Counted from the first letter of the stretch, positions 51,821-60,930 are shown. The stretch is 64,000 nucleotides of DNA from Pectobacterium cacticida (GCF_036885195.1 NZ_CP133656.1:2790001-2854000), one strand, 5' to 3'. Translations and numbers: made by a program. The notes: a model not told the origin generated them from the sequence alone.

Positions 51821-53011
51821 ATGCTGGATAGCCAAACTATCGCCATCGTCAAATCTACCATCCCCTTGTTAGCGGAGACCGGCCCTAAACTGACCGCGCA
51901 TTTTTACGATCGCATGTTTACCCATAATCCCGAACTAAAAGATATTTTTAACATGAGCAACCAGCGCAATGGCGATCAGCGGGAAGCGCTGTTCGATGCC
52001 ATCTGCGCTTATGCGACGAATATAGAAAACCTGCCCGCGCTGCTGCCTGCGGTTGAACGCATCGCCCAGAAGCACGCCAGCTTTAATATTCAAGCCGACC
52101 AATATCAGATCGTAGGCCGCCATTTGCTGGCTACGCTGGACGAAATGTTTAGTCCTGGACAGGAGGTGCTGGATGCCTGGGGTAAAGCCTATGGCGTACT
52201 GGCCAACGTCTTCACCCAACGCGAGAGCGATATCTACCGTAGCACTGAAGCGAAAGAGGGCGGCTGGCGCGGCGTACGGCCTTTCCGCATAGTAAGTAAG
52301 CAACCGCAAAGCACCGTGATTACCAGTTTCACGTTGGAACCTATCGACGGCCAGCCTATTGCTGATTTTCAACCGGGCCAATATTTGGCGGTGTATATCA
52401 GACATGATGGGTTCGCCAATCAGGAAATTCGCCAGTACTCGCTGACTCACGCGCCAAACGGAAAATGCTATCGAATTGCGGTCAAACGCGAAGATCTGGG
52501 CACGGTTTCCGGCTACTTACATGACATTGCCCGCGAAGGCGATGTCATTTATCTCGCTGCGCCGCACGGTGATTTCTTTCTTGATATTTCAACCGACACG
52601 CCGGTTGCCCTAATTTCCGGCGGCGTGGGGCAAACGCCGATGTTGAGCATGTTGCACGCGCTCAAACAGCAGGACCACCAGGCGCAGGTCATCTGGCTGC
52701 ATGCGGCAGAAAACGGCGCGACGCATGCGTTTGCGGATGAAATTAAACAAACAGGGCTGTCGCTGCCACAGTTCCAGCAGCACATCTGGTATCGAGAACC
52801 GCTTCAGGCCGATCGCCCAGGCGAGGATTACCATCATCGCGGACTGATGCAGCTAGACGCGTTAAAAACGGCATTAACGACGCCGGGCATGCACTATTAC
52901 TTGTGTGGCCCTGTTGTTTTCATGCAATTTGTCGCCCAGCAACTGCTGGCTATGGGGGTCTCTACTGAGCAGTTGCATTACGAATGTTTTGGTCCGCATA
53001 AAATTGTCTAA
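51821..53011 (+). CDS. hmp: flavohemoprotein (nitric oxide dioxygenase) Hmp
   Basis: Detoxifies nitric oxide to nitrate with NAD(P)H and O2. The 396 residues combine an N-terminal globin domain (residues 1-140; proximal His in AQKHASFNIQADQY) with a ferredoxin-reductase-like FAD domain (QEIRQYSLTHAP) and a C-terminal NAD domain (ALISGGVGQTPMLSML; YLCGPVVFMQ). GGAG precedes the ATG. An NsrR-like box covers the promoter. A plant pathogen would meet host nitric oxide. Confidence 0.96.
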   Translation: MLDSQTIAIVKSTIPLLAETGPKLTAHFYDRMFTHNPELKDIFNMSNQRNGDQREALFDAICAYATNIENLPALLPAVERIAQKHASFNIQADQYQIVGRHLLATLDEMFSPGQEVLDAWGKAYGVLANVFTQRESDIYRSTEAKEGGWRGVRPFRIVSKQPQSTVITSFTLEPIDGQPIADFQPGQYLAVYIRHDGFANQEIRQYSLTHAPNGKCYRIAVKREDLGTVSGYLHDIAREGDVIYLAAPHGDFFLDISTDTPVALISGGVGQTPMLSMLHALKQQDHQAQVIWLHAAENGATHAFADEIKQTGLSLPQFQQHIWYREPLQADRPGEDYHHRGLMQLDALKTALTTPGMHYYLCGPVVFMQFVAQQLLAMGVSTEQLHYECFGPHKIV

Positions 53012-53039
53012 CCCTCGCTGATTATGAACCGAACACTTG

Positions 53040-53061
53040 GGCCGCGCTTTGCGGCCTTTTT
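53040..53061 (+). terminator. rho-independent terminator of hmp
   Basis: GGCCGC-GCTTT-GCGGCC is followed by TTTTT, 29 bp after the hmp stop. Confidence 0.88.
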
Positions 53062-53382
53062 ACCCTCATATACCACTGTCCATAAAATACTTTGTCGATC
53101 ACAAATTGCTATCTTGTCCCCGTAATCATCCGCTAAAAAAGACGTAAGTCACAAAAAAAACCGACGCTTTGAAATAACATTTCATTTTTAATAAATACAT
53201 GTTTCATCAGTGAAATTGGCGTTTAGGCATCGCCCTTGAGCTACATTGCGCGCACAATAAAAGCGTTCACGTTATCGTGAAATGCCGCGACAAGTATGAC
53301 AAGAAATCGGGGGCCTTTCTTGGATAACACAGGACGCAATAACCCACCGTCTCTCATTAATTAACAAGGGATATGTCTGACC
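53062..53382. other. regulatory region of paeY-pemA
   Basis: No gene. It holds the KdgR-like box (53168-53186), a TTTCA-TCAG-TGAAA inverted repeat near 53202-53215, and a perfect TTCACG-TTAT-CGTGAA inverted repeat (53266-53281). The latter two are unassigned and could bind CRP-, Fnr- or PecS-type regulators. Confidence 0.45.
53168..53186. promoter_or_regulatory. KdgR-box-like operator upstream of paeY
   Basis: TTTGAAATAACATTTCATT matches the KdgR consensus AATRAAAYNYYRTTTYATT at most positions. KdgR represses pectin-degradation genes in Dickeya and Pectobacterium until KDG-type breakdown products appear. Confidence 0.7.
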
Positions 53383-55041
53383 ATGGCAAAATGTTTTTCA
53401 GGTAGTGTCGCTTTAACATTGATGCTTTTCGCACCTTTAACGCTGGTTTACGCTAAGCATCCCGCTACGACGCCTCAAACGATTGCTCAGGATAAAACGC
53501 AACAACTGTCGGGTGCCGTGCTAGATGAAAAAACAGGGTTATCTGGTGCGGTCACCGTACGGGATATCCACTTTCCCGCCACCATCATTATCAGAGATCA
53601 GCGTGGCAAGAAGCGGCAGACACAAACCGACGAGCAAGGAAAATATCATCTTGATATTTCAGGCCTTACCCCACCACTGCGTCTTTTAGCTATTGAGTCC
53701 GGCGGCAATAACTGTTTACTGAATAACATCCCCCGCGCCATTTGCCTATCCGCTGTGGCCCCGTCATTACATAGCGGCAAAGAGAATATTGCTAATATCA
53801 ACCCATTGACTGACCGTATTACCTCAGATGTCGCAGTCGCGGCAGGTTATATAGGCCCTCAGCAATTTACCGACGACACAGCCTCGCCAAAGCTGGATTC
53901 CGCCGCATGGAAAAGAGCCTATGCTAATTTTCACGTTGGTTTTAATAACGCCTTGAAACAGGCGGGCATCAAGGCACCCGCACACTTCGATCCTCTGACT
54001 TATCCTGCGGGCCAGCAGGAAACCGTGACTAAAATCGTCGACGTCATTAATCACAATCGTAATTACCACAACAATACTGGCTACTCCGGTCATACGGTGC
54101 TGACTGATAGCGCATTTCATCCCATTGTCGGCCTGAATAATCAAGGTCGTTATGAACCCTTGGATTATCGTTCTGCCCGCCAGAATCTGGATGCGATTAA
54201 GAATGCGCAAACGCGTATCTTCATCGTCGGTGATTCAACGGCGGCGAACTATGAAAAAGGGCGCTTTCCCCGTATGGGATGGGGACAGGTTTTTGAACAA
54301 CAGTTCAGCAAAAAGAGCGGCATCAAGGTGGTGAATGGCGCACGCGCAGGCCGCAGTTCACGCGACTATTTTTACGAAGGCTGGTTCCGCCAGATGCGGC
54401 CGCTGATGAAAGAAGGCGATTTCTTGTTCATTCAGATGGGCCATAACGATCAAAATTGCAACAGCGCAAAAGCGGTACGCGGCCCCGCCGATGTAGCAAA
54501 CCTTTGTACTTATCCCAACGACGCTACCGGGAAAAAGCAGGCGCCGCAGGGAAAAGACGATATGTCATTCCAGACATCATTGGAGCGCTATATTACGTTT
54601 GCCCGCCAACACAAGCTCACACCGGTGCTGCTTACGCCGACCACCCGCGTGAAGACGGCTGAAGGGAAAGACGGTACGCCAGCGGTACACACCCACTTCA
54701 CCAAACAAAATGCTGAAAATGGCTACGCATTTATTGGCGATTACAGTCAGACCATTAAAAACACGGCAGCAGATAATCAGACGATTTTACTGGACATTGA
54801 GCCTGCCACTATCGCACTGGCCAATCAGGGCAACCGCAATCACTGGAAACAATACTGGCTGGTGGTCGATCCGAAGAAATACCCTTTTTATCGTAATCAA
54901 CCCGGTAGCCTAAGCAAACCGGATACGACGCATTTTCAGAAAAAAGGGGCGATTGCCGTCGCGGAGATTGTCGCCGATGCCATTCGACAGGAACCTGCAT
55001 TAGCCCCGTTGGCAAAAAAATTGATCCGCAAACACAAGTAA
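53383..55041 (+). CDS. paeY: secreted pectin acetylesterase PaeY (SGNH hydrolase)
   Basis: Removes acetyl groups from pectin so that methylesterase and lyases can act. The 552-residue precursor has a signal peptide of about 24 residues, a beta-sandwich-like region (about 40-120), and a GDSL/SGNH esterase domain from about 280. Block I is IVGDSTAANY, block II GARAGRSSRDY, block III IQMGHNDQN and block V PDTTHFQ, giving Ser, Gly, Asn and Asp/His. As I recall, Dickeya dadantii PaeY is 551 residues and lies next to pemA, the same pairing as here. A KdgR-like box lies about 200 bp upstream. Confidence 0.85.
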   Translation: MAKCFSGSVALTLMLFAPLTLVYAKHPATTPQTIAQDKTQQLSGAVLDEKTGLSGAVTVRDIHFPATIIIRDQRGKKRQTQTDEQGKYHLDISGLTPPLRLLAIESGGNNCLLNNIPRAICLSAVAPSLHSGKENIANINPLTDRITSDVAVAAGYIGPQQFTDDTASPKLDSAAWKRAYANFHVGFNNALKQAGIKAPAHFDPLTYPAGQQETVTKIVDVINHNRNYHNNTGYSGHTVLTDSAFHPIVGLNNQGRYEPLDYRSARQNLDAIKNAQTRIFIVGDSTAANYEKGRFPRMGWGQVFEQQFSKKSGIKVVNGARAGRSSRDYFYEGWFRQMRPLMKEGDFLFIQMGHNDQNCNSAKAVRGPADVANLCTYPNDATGKKQAPQGKDDMSFQTSLERYITFARQHKLTPVLLTPTTRVKTAEGKDGTPAVHTHFTKQNAENGYAFIGDYSQTIKNTAADNQTILLDIEPATIALANQGNRNHWKQYWLVVDPKKYPFYRNQPGSLSKPDTTHFQKKGAIAVAEIVADAIRQEPALAPLAKKLIRKHK

Positions 55042-55135
55042 AAATGAGTCAGACAACACCATAAAACTAAACCGCGCAGGCATGACGTCGTGCGCGGGAC
55101 AAACTTTTCCTTACCAAAATGAAAGGACTTTGGGC

Positions 55136-56239
55136 ATGATAACTACCTCAACCTTCTGTAAAACGCTGGCCTTGGCCATGTTAGTCTCTTCTCCCTGCTC
55201 GTTAGCACTGGCCGCCAACTACAATGCACTGGTTTCCAGTAACGCGAATGGCAACGCCTACAAATCTATCGCTGAAGCTATCGCCAGTGCTCCGGCTGAC
55301 GGATCTCCATTTGTTATCTATATAAAGAATGGCGTCTATCATGAGCGCCTGACAATTACGCGTCCAAACATTCATCTGCAGGGCGAGAGCCGTGACGGAA
55401 CCATTATTACGGCAACAACTGCCGCTGGCATGCTCAAACCCGATGGAAAAAAGTGGGGAACCTACGGTAGCAGCACGGTAAATGTTAGTGCTCCAGATTT
55501 CAGCGCCCGTTCGTTAACCATCAGCAATGATTTTGATTATCCAGCCAATCAGGCTAAAGCCAGCGATGATCCAACCAGAATAAAAGATTCTCAGGCTGTG
55601 GCGTTGCTGGTGGCCGAGAAGAGCGATCGAGCCTGGTTTCACAATGTCAGCCTAACCGGCTACCAGGACACATTATATGTCAAAGGCGGGCGCAGCTTCT
55701 TCTCACAGTGTCGGATCAGCGGCACGGTTGATTTTATCTTTGGTAATGGTACGGCGCTTTTCGACCATTGCGATATCGTTGCACGTAACCGCACCGACGT
55801 GAAAGGTCAACCACTCGGCTATCTCACCGCCCCGAGCACCGACATTACGCAAAAATACGGTTTGGTTTTCACCCACAGTCGCGTGATTAAGGAGGAAGGC
55901 GTCCCCGCTAAAAGTTATGCGCTTGGCCGCCCCTGGCACCCAACGACCACCTTTGAGGATGGACGCTATGCCAACCCAAATGCGATCGGTCAGGCGGTTT
56001 TCCTGAACACCTTTATGGACGATCATATCTATGGCTGGGACAAAATGTCAGGCAAAGATAAACAAGCCGAGAAAATCTGGTTCTATCCGCAGGATTCACG
56101 CTTTTTTGAATATAAATCCAGCGGGCCAGGCGCGGAAAAAACCGATCAACGCCGTCAGTTAAGCGATGCGGAAGCCGCAGAATACACGGCAGAAAATGTG
56201 TTGGCGGGTTGGGTGCCGACGGCGCCTAAAGTGAAGTAG
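55136..56239 (+). CDS. pemA: secreted pectin methylesterase PemA
   Basis: A carbohydrate-esterase family 8 enzyme that demethylates pectin. The 367-residue precursor has a signal peptide cut near ALAANYN. The right-handed beta-helix body shows the family signatures: GYQDTLYVKGGRSFF (first catalytic Asp), GTVDFIFGNG (second Asp) and LGRPWHP (Arg). D. dadantii PemA has 366 residues. ATG 55136 is chosen over 55082 because it starts the signal peptide. It lies 94 bp after paeY. Unusually, the stop codon TAG is within the first unit of a 30-copy GAAGTA-type repeat. Confidence 0.92.
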   Translation: MITTSTFCKTLALAMLVSSPCSLALAANYNALVSSNANGNAYKSIAEAIASAPADGSPFVIYIKNGVYHERLTITRPNIHLQGESRDGTIITATTAAGMLKPDGKKWGTYGSSTVNVSAPDFSARSLTISNDFDYPANQAKASDDPTRIKDSQAVALLVAEKSDRAWFHNVSLTGYQDTLYVKGGRSFFSQCRISGTVDFIFGNGTALFDHCDIVARNRTDVKGQPLGYLTAPSTDITQKYGLVFTHSRVIKEEGVPAKSYALGRPWHPTTTFEDGRYANPNAIGQAVFLNTFMDDHIYGWDKMSGKDKQAEKIWFYPQDSRFFEYKSSGPGAEKTDQRRQLSDAEAAEYTAENVLAGWVPTAPKVK

Positions 56240-56417
56240 AAGTAGAAGTAGAAGTAGAAGTAGAAGTAGAAGTAGAAGTAGAAGTAGAAGTAGAAGTAGA
56301 AGTAGAAGTAGAAGTAGAAGTAGAAGTAGAAGTAGAAGTAGAAGTAGAAGTAGAAGTAGAAGTAGAAGTAGAAGTAGAAGTAGAAGTAGATGTAGATGTA
56401 GATGTAGATGTAGATGT
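56233..56417. repeat. hexanucleotide tandem repeat (GAAGTA)26-(GATGTA)4
   Basis: Twenty-six perfect copies of GAAGTA cover 56233-56388. Four copies of GATGTA follow (56389-56412) and a partial unit. The array starts inside the last codons of pemA: every unit contains AAG-TAG in the pemA frame, so copy-number change cannot extend the protein. On the minus strand two frames read through the array as Ser-Thr or Tyr-Phe repeats. Confidence 0.97.
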
Positions 56418-56420
56418 GCG

Positions 56421-56447
56421 GAAGCCAGCCCTCATCAGGCTGGCTTC
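56421..56447. terminator. hairpin between pemA repeat and glnB
   Basis: GAAGCCAGCC and GGCTGGCTTC form a perfect 10-bp stem with a 7-base loop. It lies between convergent pemA and glnB. No T-run follows on either strand, so efficiency is uncertain. Confidence 0.55.
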
Positions 56448-56475
56448 TAAAAAGGAACAACGCCAGGCGGAACGA

Positions 56476-56814
56476 TTAAATCGCTTCCTCATCTTCTTCA
56501 CCGGTACGGATACGAACAACGCGCGCCACATCAAAGACAAAGATTTTACCATCACCAATTTTACCCGTCTGCGCGGTTTGCGTGATAGTTTCCACGCAGG
56601 TGTCAACGATATCATCAGATACAACAATTTCGATTTTCACTTTCGGCAGAAAATCGACCATATATTCTGCGCCGCGATACAACTCAGTATGGCCTTTCTG
56701 ACGACCAAAGCCCTTCACTTCCGTTACCGTCATCCCTGTAATGCCCACTTCAGCTAACGCTTCACGTACATCATCCAGTTTGAACGGCTTAATAATCGCA
56801 TCAATTTTCTTCAT
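56476..56814 (-). CDS. glnB: nitrogen regulatory protein PII GlnB
   Basis: A trimeric sensor of 2-oxoglutarate and glutamine that controls glutamine synthetase adenylylation and NtrBC. It has 112 residues. The T-loop GFGRQKGHTELYRGAEYMVDF contains the uridylylated Tyr51 (RGAEY), and the C-terminus has TGKIGDGKIFV and RTGEEDEEAI. ATG 56814 gives the standard length. It follows glrR on the same strand, as in E. coli. Confidence 0.97.
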   Translation of the reverse strand: MKKIDAIIKPFKLDDVREALAEVGITGMTVTEVKGFGRQKGHTELYRGAEYMVDFLPKVKIEIVVSDDIVDTCVETITQTAQTGKIGDGKIFVFDVARVVRIRTGEEDEEAI

Positions 56815-56942
56815 GAGGAACCTTCGTGTTATCAATGTTTGCGGCCAAAGCCGAGCATTAGCAAATGAATAGCATGTCAGAACGCGACCAGACAATCTAC
56901 ACTCCGCGAACTACATAGCGGGTAGTCGCCAATTCCGCCGCG

Positions 56943-58280
56943 CTAATCTTTAAAATCGTTGGCGTCCAATTCATGACGCCCCAACAGTTTATAAAATTCA
57001 GTTCGATTACGCCCGGCCATTCGGGCCGCCTGCGTGACATTACCTTTAGCGATCTGCAATAATTTTCGCAAATAGTTAAGTTCAAACTGATGGCGAGCCT
57101 CGACAAAGGTCGGCAACGCGGTATTTTCACCTTCGAGCGCTTGTTCAACCAGCGCATCGCTAATCACCGGCGCGCTGGTCAATGCCACACACTGTTCGAT
57201 GACATTGACCAGTTGACGCACGTTACCCGGCCAGCTTGCCGTCATCAAGCGTTTTAGCGCATCGGTTGAAAAGGCGCGGACAAAAGGCTTATGGCGATTG
57301 GCCGATTCACGCAGCAAATGATTCGCCAACAGTGGAATATCTTCGGCGCGTTCATGCAGCGCCGGCAACTTTATATTTACCACATTGAGCCGATAATACA
57401 GATCCTCGCGAAATTCATTGCGCGCCATCGCCTTCGGCAAATCACGGTGCGTGGCAGAGATTATCCTGACATCAATGTCCAGATCGCGGTTGCTACCCAG
57501 CGGGCGAACTTTTCGTTCCTGCAAAACACGCAGCAGCTTAACCTGCAACGACAGCGGCATATCGCCAATTTCATCTAAAAATAGCGTACCGCCTTCCGCA
57601 GCCTGAAAGAGCCCCTCGCGACTACTGACCGCCCCGGTAAAAGCGCCTTTCGCGTGACCAAACAACTCCGACTCCAATAGTGGTTCCGGCAGTGCGCCAC
57701 AGTTAATAGCGATAAAGGCGTTTTTCGCTCGCGGACTCGCTGCATGAATTGCCCGAGCTAACACCTCTTTCCCGGTTCCGCTCTGACCATTAATCAGTAC
57801 GCTGACGTCCGATTGTGCGACCATTCTGGCCTGTTCCAACAGACGCAACATGATAGGGCTGCGTGTGACGATGGCTTCGCGCCATGTTTCATCACTCGTC
57901 GGTGCGGACAATGCCAACGCGTCATCTATCGCCTTGTAAAGCGCATCGCGGTCAACGGGCTTTGTCAGAAAGCTGAATACGCCTTGCTGTGTCGCGGCGA
58001 CAGCATCGGGGATAGAACCGTGTGCGGTTAAAATGATCACTGGCATCCCCGGTTGATAGCGTTGAATTTCGGCAAACAGCGCCATGCCATCCATTTCATC
58101 CATCCGAAGATCGCTGATCACCAGATCGAACGTCTCGCGCGTTAACAGCCGTAGCGCCTCCTGACCACTTTGCGCCGTGTTAACGCTAAACCCTTCGCTG
58201 GTCAACCGCATACCCAAGAGTTTTAGCAGGCTGGGGTCGTCATCCACGAGCAACAAACTCGCCGTTTTTCGGGCCGTCAT
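56943..58280 (-). CDS. glrR: sigma-54-dependent response regulator GlrR (QseF)
   Basis: A NtrC-type activator of 445 residues. The receiver domain has the phospho-Asp in LVISDLRMDEMDG (~56); the AAA+ domain has Walker A NGQSGTGKEVL and the sigma-54 contact loop GAFTGA (in HAKGAFTGAVSSRE); a Fis-type HTH ends the protein (GNVTQAARMAGRNRTEFYKL, cited to 20). It activates the sigma-54 promoter of the sRNA gene glmY in E. coli; three TGTC-N10-GACA sites lie upstream of glmY here. It overlaps qseG by 4 bp. Confidence 0.96.
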   Translation of the reverse strand: MTARKTASLLLVDDDPSLLKLLGMRLTSEGFSVNTAQSGQEALRLLTRETFDLVISDLRMDEMDGMALFAEIQRYQPGMPVIILTAHGSIPDAVAATQQGVFSFLTKPVDRDALYKAIDDALALSAPTSDETWREAIVTRSPIMLRLLEQARMVAQSDVSVLINGQSGTGKEVLARAIHAASPRAKNAFIAINCGALPEPLLESELFGHAKGAFTGAVSSREGLFQAAEGGTLFLDEIGDMPLSLQVKLLRVLQERKVRPLGSNRDLDIDVRIISATHRDLPKAMARNEFREDLYYRLNVVNIKLPALHERAEDIPLLANHLLRESANRHKPFVRAFSTDALKRLMTASWPGNVRQLVNVIEQCVALTSAPVISDALVEQALEGENTALPTFVEARHQFELNYLRKLLQIAKGNVTQAARMAGRNRTEFYKLLGRHELDANDFKD

Positions 58281-59116
58281 GGTCTTGTCGATTCCTTCTT
58301 CGTCGCCGATTTATCCGGCTCAGGGAGAGTGACACTTTCCGCATCTACGGGGATGTTGCTTGAACTTGTCGCTGAACCACCTGGATCGCTTCTCTTCACG
58401 TCGGCGCCCGGCGTATTAGCACCAGTGTGACGTTCATTAGCATCCTCCGGCAATTCTCCTGACATGGATTTACGCGACGACAGTTGACGTTCAATATCCG
58501 TCAGATTTTCCAGTTTCCGCGTGGTCTTTTCCAATTGGTCTTGCAAATGATCTTGCTGAATACGTAACGCCTCTAGCTGTTTGTCGCTGGACTCTTGTAA
58601 ACGTTTATAGCGCAGTCGTTCATCCGATAGCGCGAGAAATAGCGTTTGTCTATCGCTCCAGGTATCCACCAGCGGGCGCAACGCTGCGGGAAAGGCATGA
58701 CGGTATACATTAATCTGTTCCAAAACTTGATGCCGTTCGGCCTGCGTAATTCCTGCATTATCCAGCAGGATGCCTTGCTTAAACACATGTTCCCAGCCAT
58801 TGCCTGCGACCTGACGCGCTTGCTCGCGGGCATGGAATGGCGTGAGCCGCCCTGCACACGCCATCGCACGCAGCCAGTAAAGTGCGTTGTTCATCGATTC
58901 ACTATCGTCTATCTGCCACAGATGGTCGCATGGCGCGATACGAAAATCAGCGACCTGCTCTTGTGGCGCGGCAGCGCCTGTCCCCGACAGCGTAGTACCG
59001 TATTGCGCATGACTATGACATGCCGCCAAAATAAATGGCGACGAGACTAGCACCGCAGTCAAAACGCGAGGAAAAACGCTATTGGCAAGCCATCCCTTTA
59101 ATAATCCTGCATTCAT
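58277..59116 (-). CDS. qseG: outer-membrane lipoprotein QseG
   Basis: A 279-residue lipoprotein between the kinase and regulator genes. The signal has a lipobox (ILAACHSHA, Cys about 33). The middle has a coiled coil at about 165-205 (LQESSDKQLEALRIQQDHLQ, cited to 20), and the C-terminal ~70 residues are low-complexity Ser/Glu/Pro-rich. In E. coli QseG interacts with the GlrK/QseE kinase at the envelope. Overlaps of 4 and 1 bp on either side show tight coupling in glrK-qseG-glrR. Confidence 0.88.
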   Translation of the reverse strand: MNAGLLKGWLANSVFPRVLTAVLVSSPFILAACHSHAQYGTTLSGTGAAAPQEQVADFRIAPCDHLWQIDDSESMNNALYWLRAMACAGRLTPFHAREQARQVAGNGWEHVFKQGILLDNAGITQAERHQVLEQINVYRHAFPAALRPLVDTWSDRQTLFLALSDERLRYKRLQESSDKQLEALRIQQDHLQDQLEKTTRKLENLTDIERQLSSRKSMSGELPEDANERHTGANTPGADVKRSDPGGSATSSSNIPVDAESVTLPEPDKSATKKESTRP

Positions 59117-60564
59117 TATCTGTTGATTCTCAACGTTTCTTCATTTTCAGAAAGTAACGGCAACTCAATGCGGAAACAAACATCAGCATAGTCCACACGA
59201 ATCAGACTCAGCTCACCGCGTAGACGACGAATACAATCACGCGCTATGCTCAACCCTAATCCACTCCCTTTCACCGCCCCACGGCGCTGATGGCTGCCCT
59301 GATAAAAGGGCTCAAAGATCAGGATTCGTTCAGCATCGGGGATGGGCGTACCAGTGTTGGCGACATCGATCTGAACGCGGTTACCACTCAGACGACTGTA
59401 AATCCAAATGTTACCGGATTCCTTGCCGTAGTGCACCGCATTGGAATAGAGATTATCAATCACACGCATCAGCAGCGTGGTTTCGGCCCAACAGTGGTCA
59501 GCGGCCAATAACACATCGGTATGCATCTTTTTGGCGCGGGCTGGCAGGCTATGAGACGACACGACAATGTCGACGACGTCTTCTATTTCAACACGTTCCC
59601 GTTCTATAGGCGTATCGGCCAGCTTACGATTATACTCCAGCAGTTGATCGATCAACTGCAACAGATGGCGGCTACTGCTATCGAGGATGCCAACGACTTC
59701 CTTCTGGTCAGCGGTCAGCGGCCCCACGACCTCATCCGCCAGCAGTTCAGTTCCTTCTCGCAAACTCGCCAACGGCGTTTTTAACTCATGGGAAATATGG
59801 CGCAAGAACTCATGTCGCTGCGACTCCAGCCATGACAGTCGTTCACTCAGCCAGATAATGCGCTGCGCCAGCGTCCGGATCTCTCGCGGCCCTTTAAACG
59901 TACTGATATTGCCCAGAGAGCGGCCTTCGCCAAGACGATTAATCATTCGCTCGACGCCATTAACCGGACCAATGATCATCCGTGTAAAGAGCATCACCAA
60001 CAGCACACTCACCAAAAATAGCAGTAACGCCTGCCAGCCAAAGAACTGGCCACGTTCGGAAATAGCCTGCTGTAGCTGTTGTCCACGGGAAAAAACGACA
60101 TCGCGTGTCACTTGTACCAGTTGCTCGTTCGCCCGTGAAAAACCTTTCAACTGGTCATCGGCCGTTTGTTCCGGGTTGCTGTTATGACAGCGTATTTCGC
60201 TTAGCTGCGTCAGGTATTGTCGCAGAGTTTGATAATAATGAGGATCGGGCAGCACCTGCGCATGAGCGTCCAGCATTTGCGTATACTGTTTACGTTGGTT
60301 CTGATAAAGCGTCGCCAGCGTGCGATCGTCTAATACGCAGTATTGCCGATAGCTACGCTCCATCGCCAGCGCAACGCTGGTCATCGCCTCACTACGGCGG
60401 GCATCCGTCAGCGTGGTGCGGTTGATCTCCGCGGCCTGGTCGCTCAACATATTCAGGCTTTGATAGGCCTGATAGGCGAGCACTAACAACGGCAATAGCA
60501 CCAACAAAAACGCCATAATGACTAATTGCCGTAAGGAACGCGGAAATAAACGCCATCGTTTCAA
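59116..60564 (-). CDS. glrK: sensor histidine kinase GlrK (QseE)
   Basis: An envelope-stress sensor kinase phosphorylating GlrR. It has a first membrane helix (LVIMAFLLVLLPLLVLAYQ), a periplasmic helical domain to about 170, a second helix (LLLFLVSVLLVMLFTRMII), HAMP, the phospho-His in LRHISHELKTPL, and the ATPase domain (DNLYSNAVHYG, GSGLGLSIARD). The TTG at 60564 gives LKRWRLFPRSLRQL, which aligns with the E. coli start MKRWPVFPRSLRQL. There is no in-frame ATG nearby; the frame is open to another TTG at 60660. The start therefore appears to be TTG. Confidence 0.92.
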   Translation of the reverse strand: MKRWRLFPRSLRQLVIMAFLLVLLPLLVLAYQAYQSLNMLSDQAAEINRTTLTDARRSEAMTSVALAMERSYRQYCVLDDRTLATLYQNQRKQYTQMLDAHAQVLPDPHYYQTLRQYLTQLSEIRCHNSNPEQTADDQLKGFSRANEQLVQVTRDVVFSRGQQLQQAISERGQFFGWQALLLFLVSVLLVMLFTRMIIGPVNGVERMINRLGEGRSLGNISTFKGPREIRTLAQRIIWLSERLSWLESQRHEFLRHISHELKTPLASLREGTELLADEVVGPLTADQKEVVGILDSSSRHLLQLIDQLLEYNRKLADTPIERERVEIEDVVDIVVSSHSLPARAKKMHTDVLLAADHCWAETTLLMRVIDNLYSNAVHYGKESGNIWIYSRLSGNRVQIDVANTGTPIPDAERILIFEPFYQGSHQRRGAVKGSGLGLSIARDCIRRLRGELSLIRVDYADVCFRIELPLLSENEETLRINR

Positions 60565-60768
60565 AGAAATTATCTCATCGCCAATCGAATCCGTATTGAT
60601 GCTAACCGAGTCTGGTAAAAGTTCAACGTTTTCCCTTGCAACCTGCGCAACGCTTCGCAATTTGGCAGCAATGGCGAGTCATGCCAATCTCTGCATTCAG
60701 ATGGGTTCGGTTGGAAAATGACGAGGCGTAAAAAGCATGAAGCGGAGAATTATCACAAAAGGGGATTA

Positions 60769-60930
60769 TCAATAGGCTAAAACGCTACGCGGCCAAAAGC
60801 CTTGTTCTCTCTGGCCGCGTAACTGAATAGGCGGTGCCTCACTCAACGTGTCGCCCGATGCTTGATAAAGCCACTTGCGTGTACTGTTATCTATCTGGTG
60901 GACGGTAGGCACCCTTTCTTTCGGCGTCAT
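60769..60930 (-). CDS. 53-residue frame with SymE-toxin-like C-terminal block (doubtful)
   Basis: The frame starts ATG 60930 and ends TGA 60769. The protein has TRKWLYQASGDTLSEAPPIQ followed by LRGQREQGF, which resembles the SymE-family block P-x-I-x-L-x-G-x-W-L-x-x-A-G-F with the WL and A positions missing, then stops. It overlaps the 3' half of the predicted glmY on the same strand. It may be a broken symE-like gene, or chance. No good ribosome site is seen. Confidence 0.25.
   Translation of the reverse strand: MTPKERVPTVHQIDNSTRKWLYQASGDTLSEAPPIQLRGQREQGFWPRSVLAY

Noticed and set aside
56155..56627. Minus-strand frames encoding Tyr-Phe and Ser-Thr repeats across the hexamer array
   Set aside because: They exist only because the GAAGTA array lacks stops on that strand, and they run into glnB in other frames.
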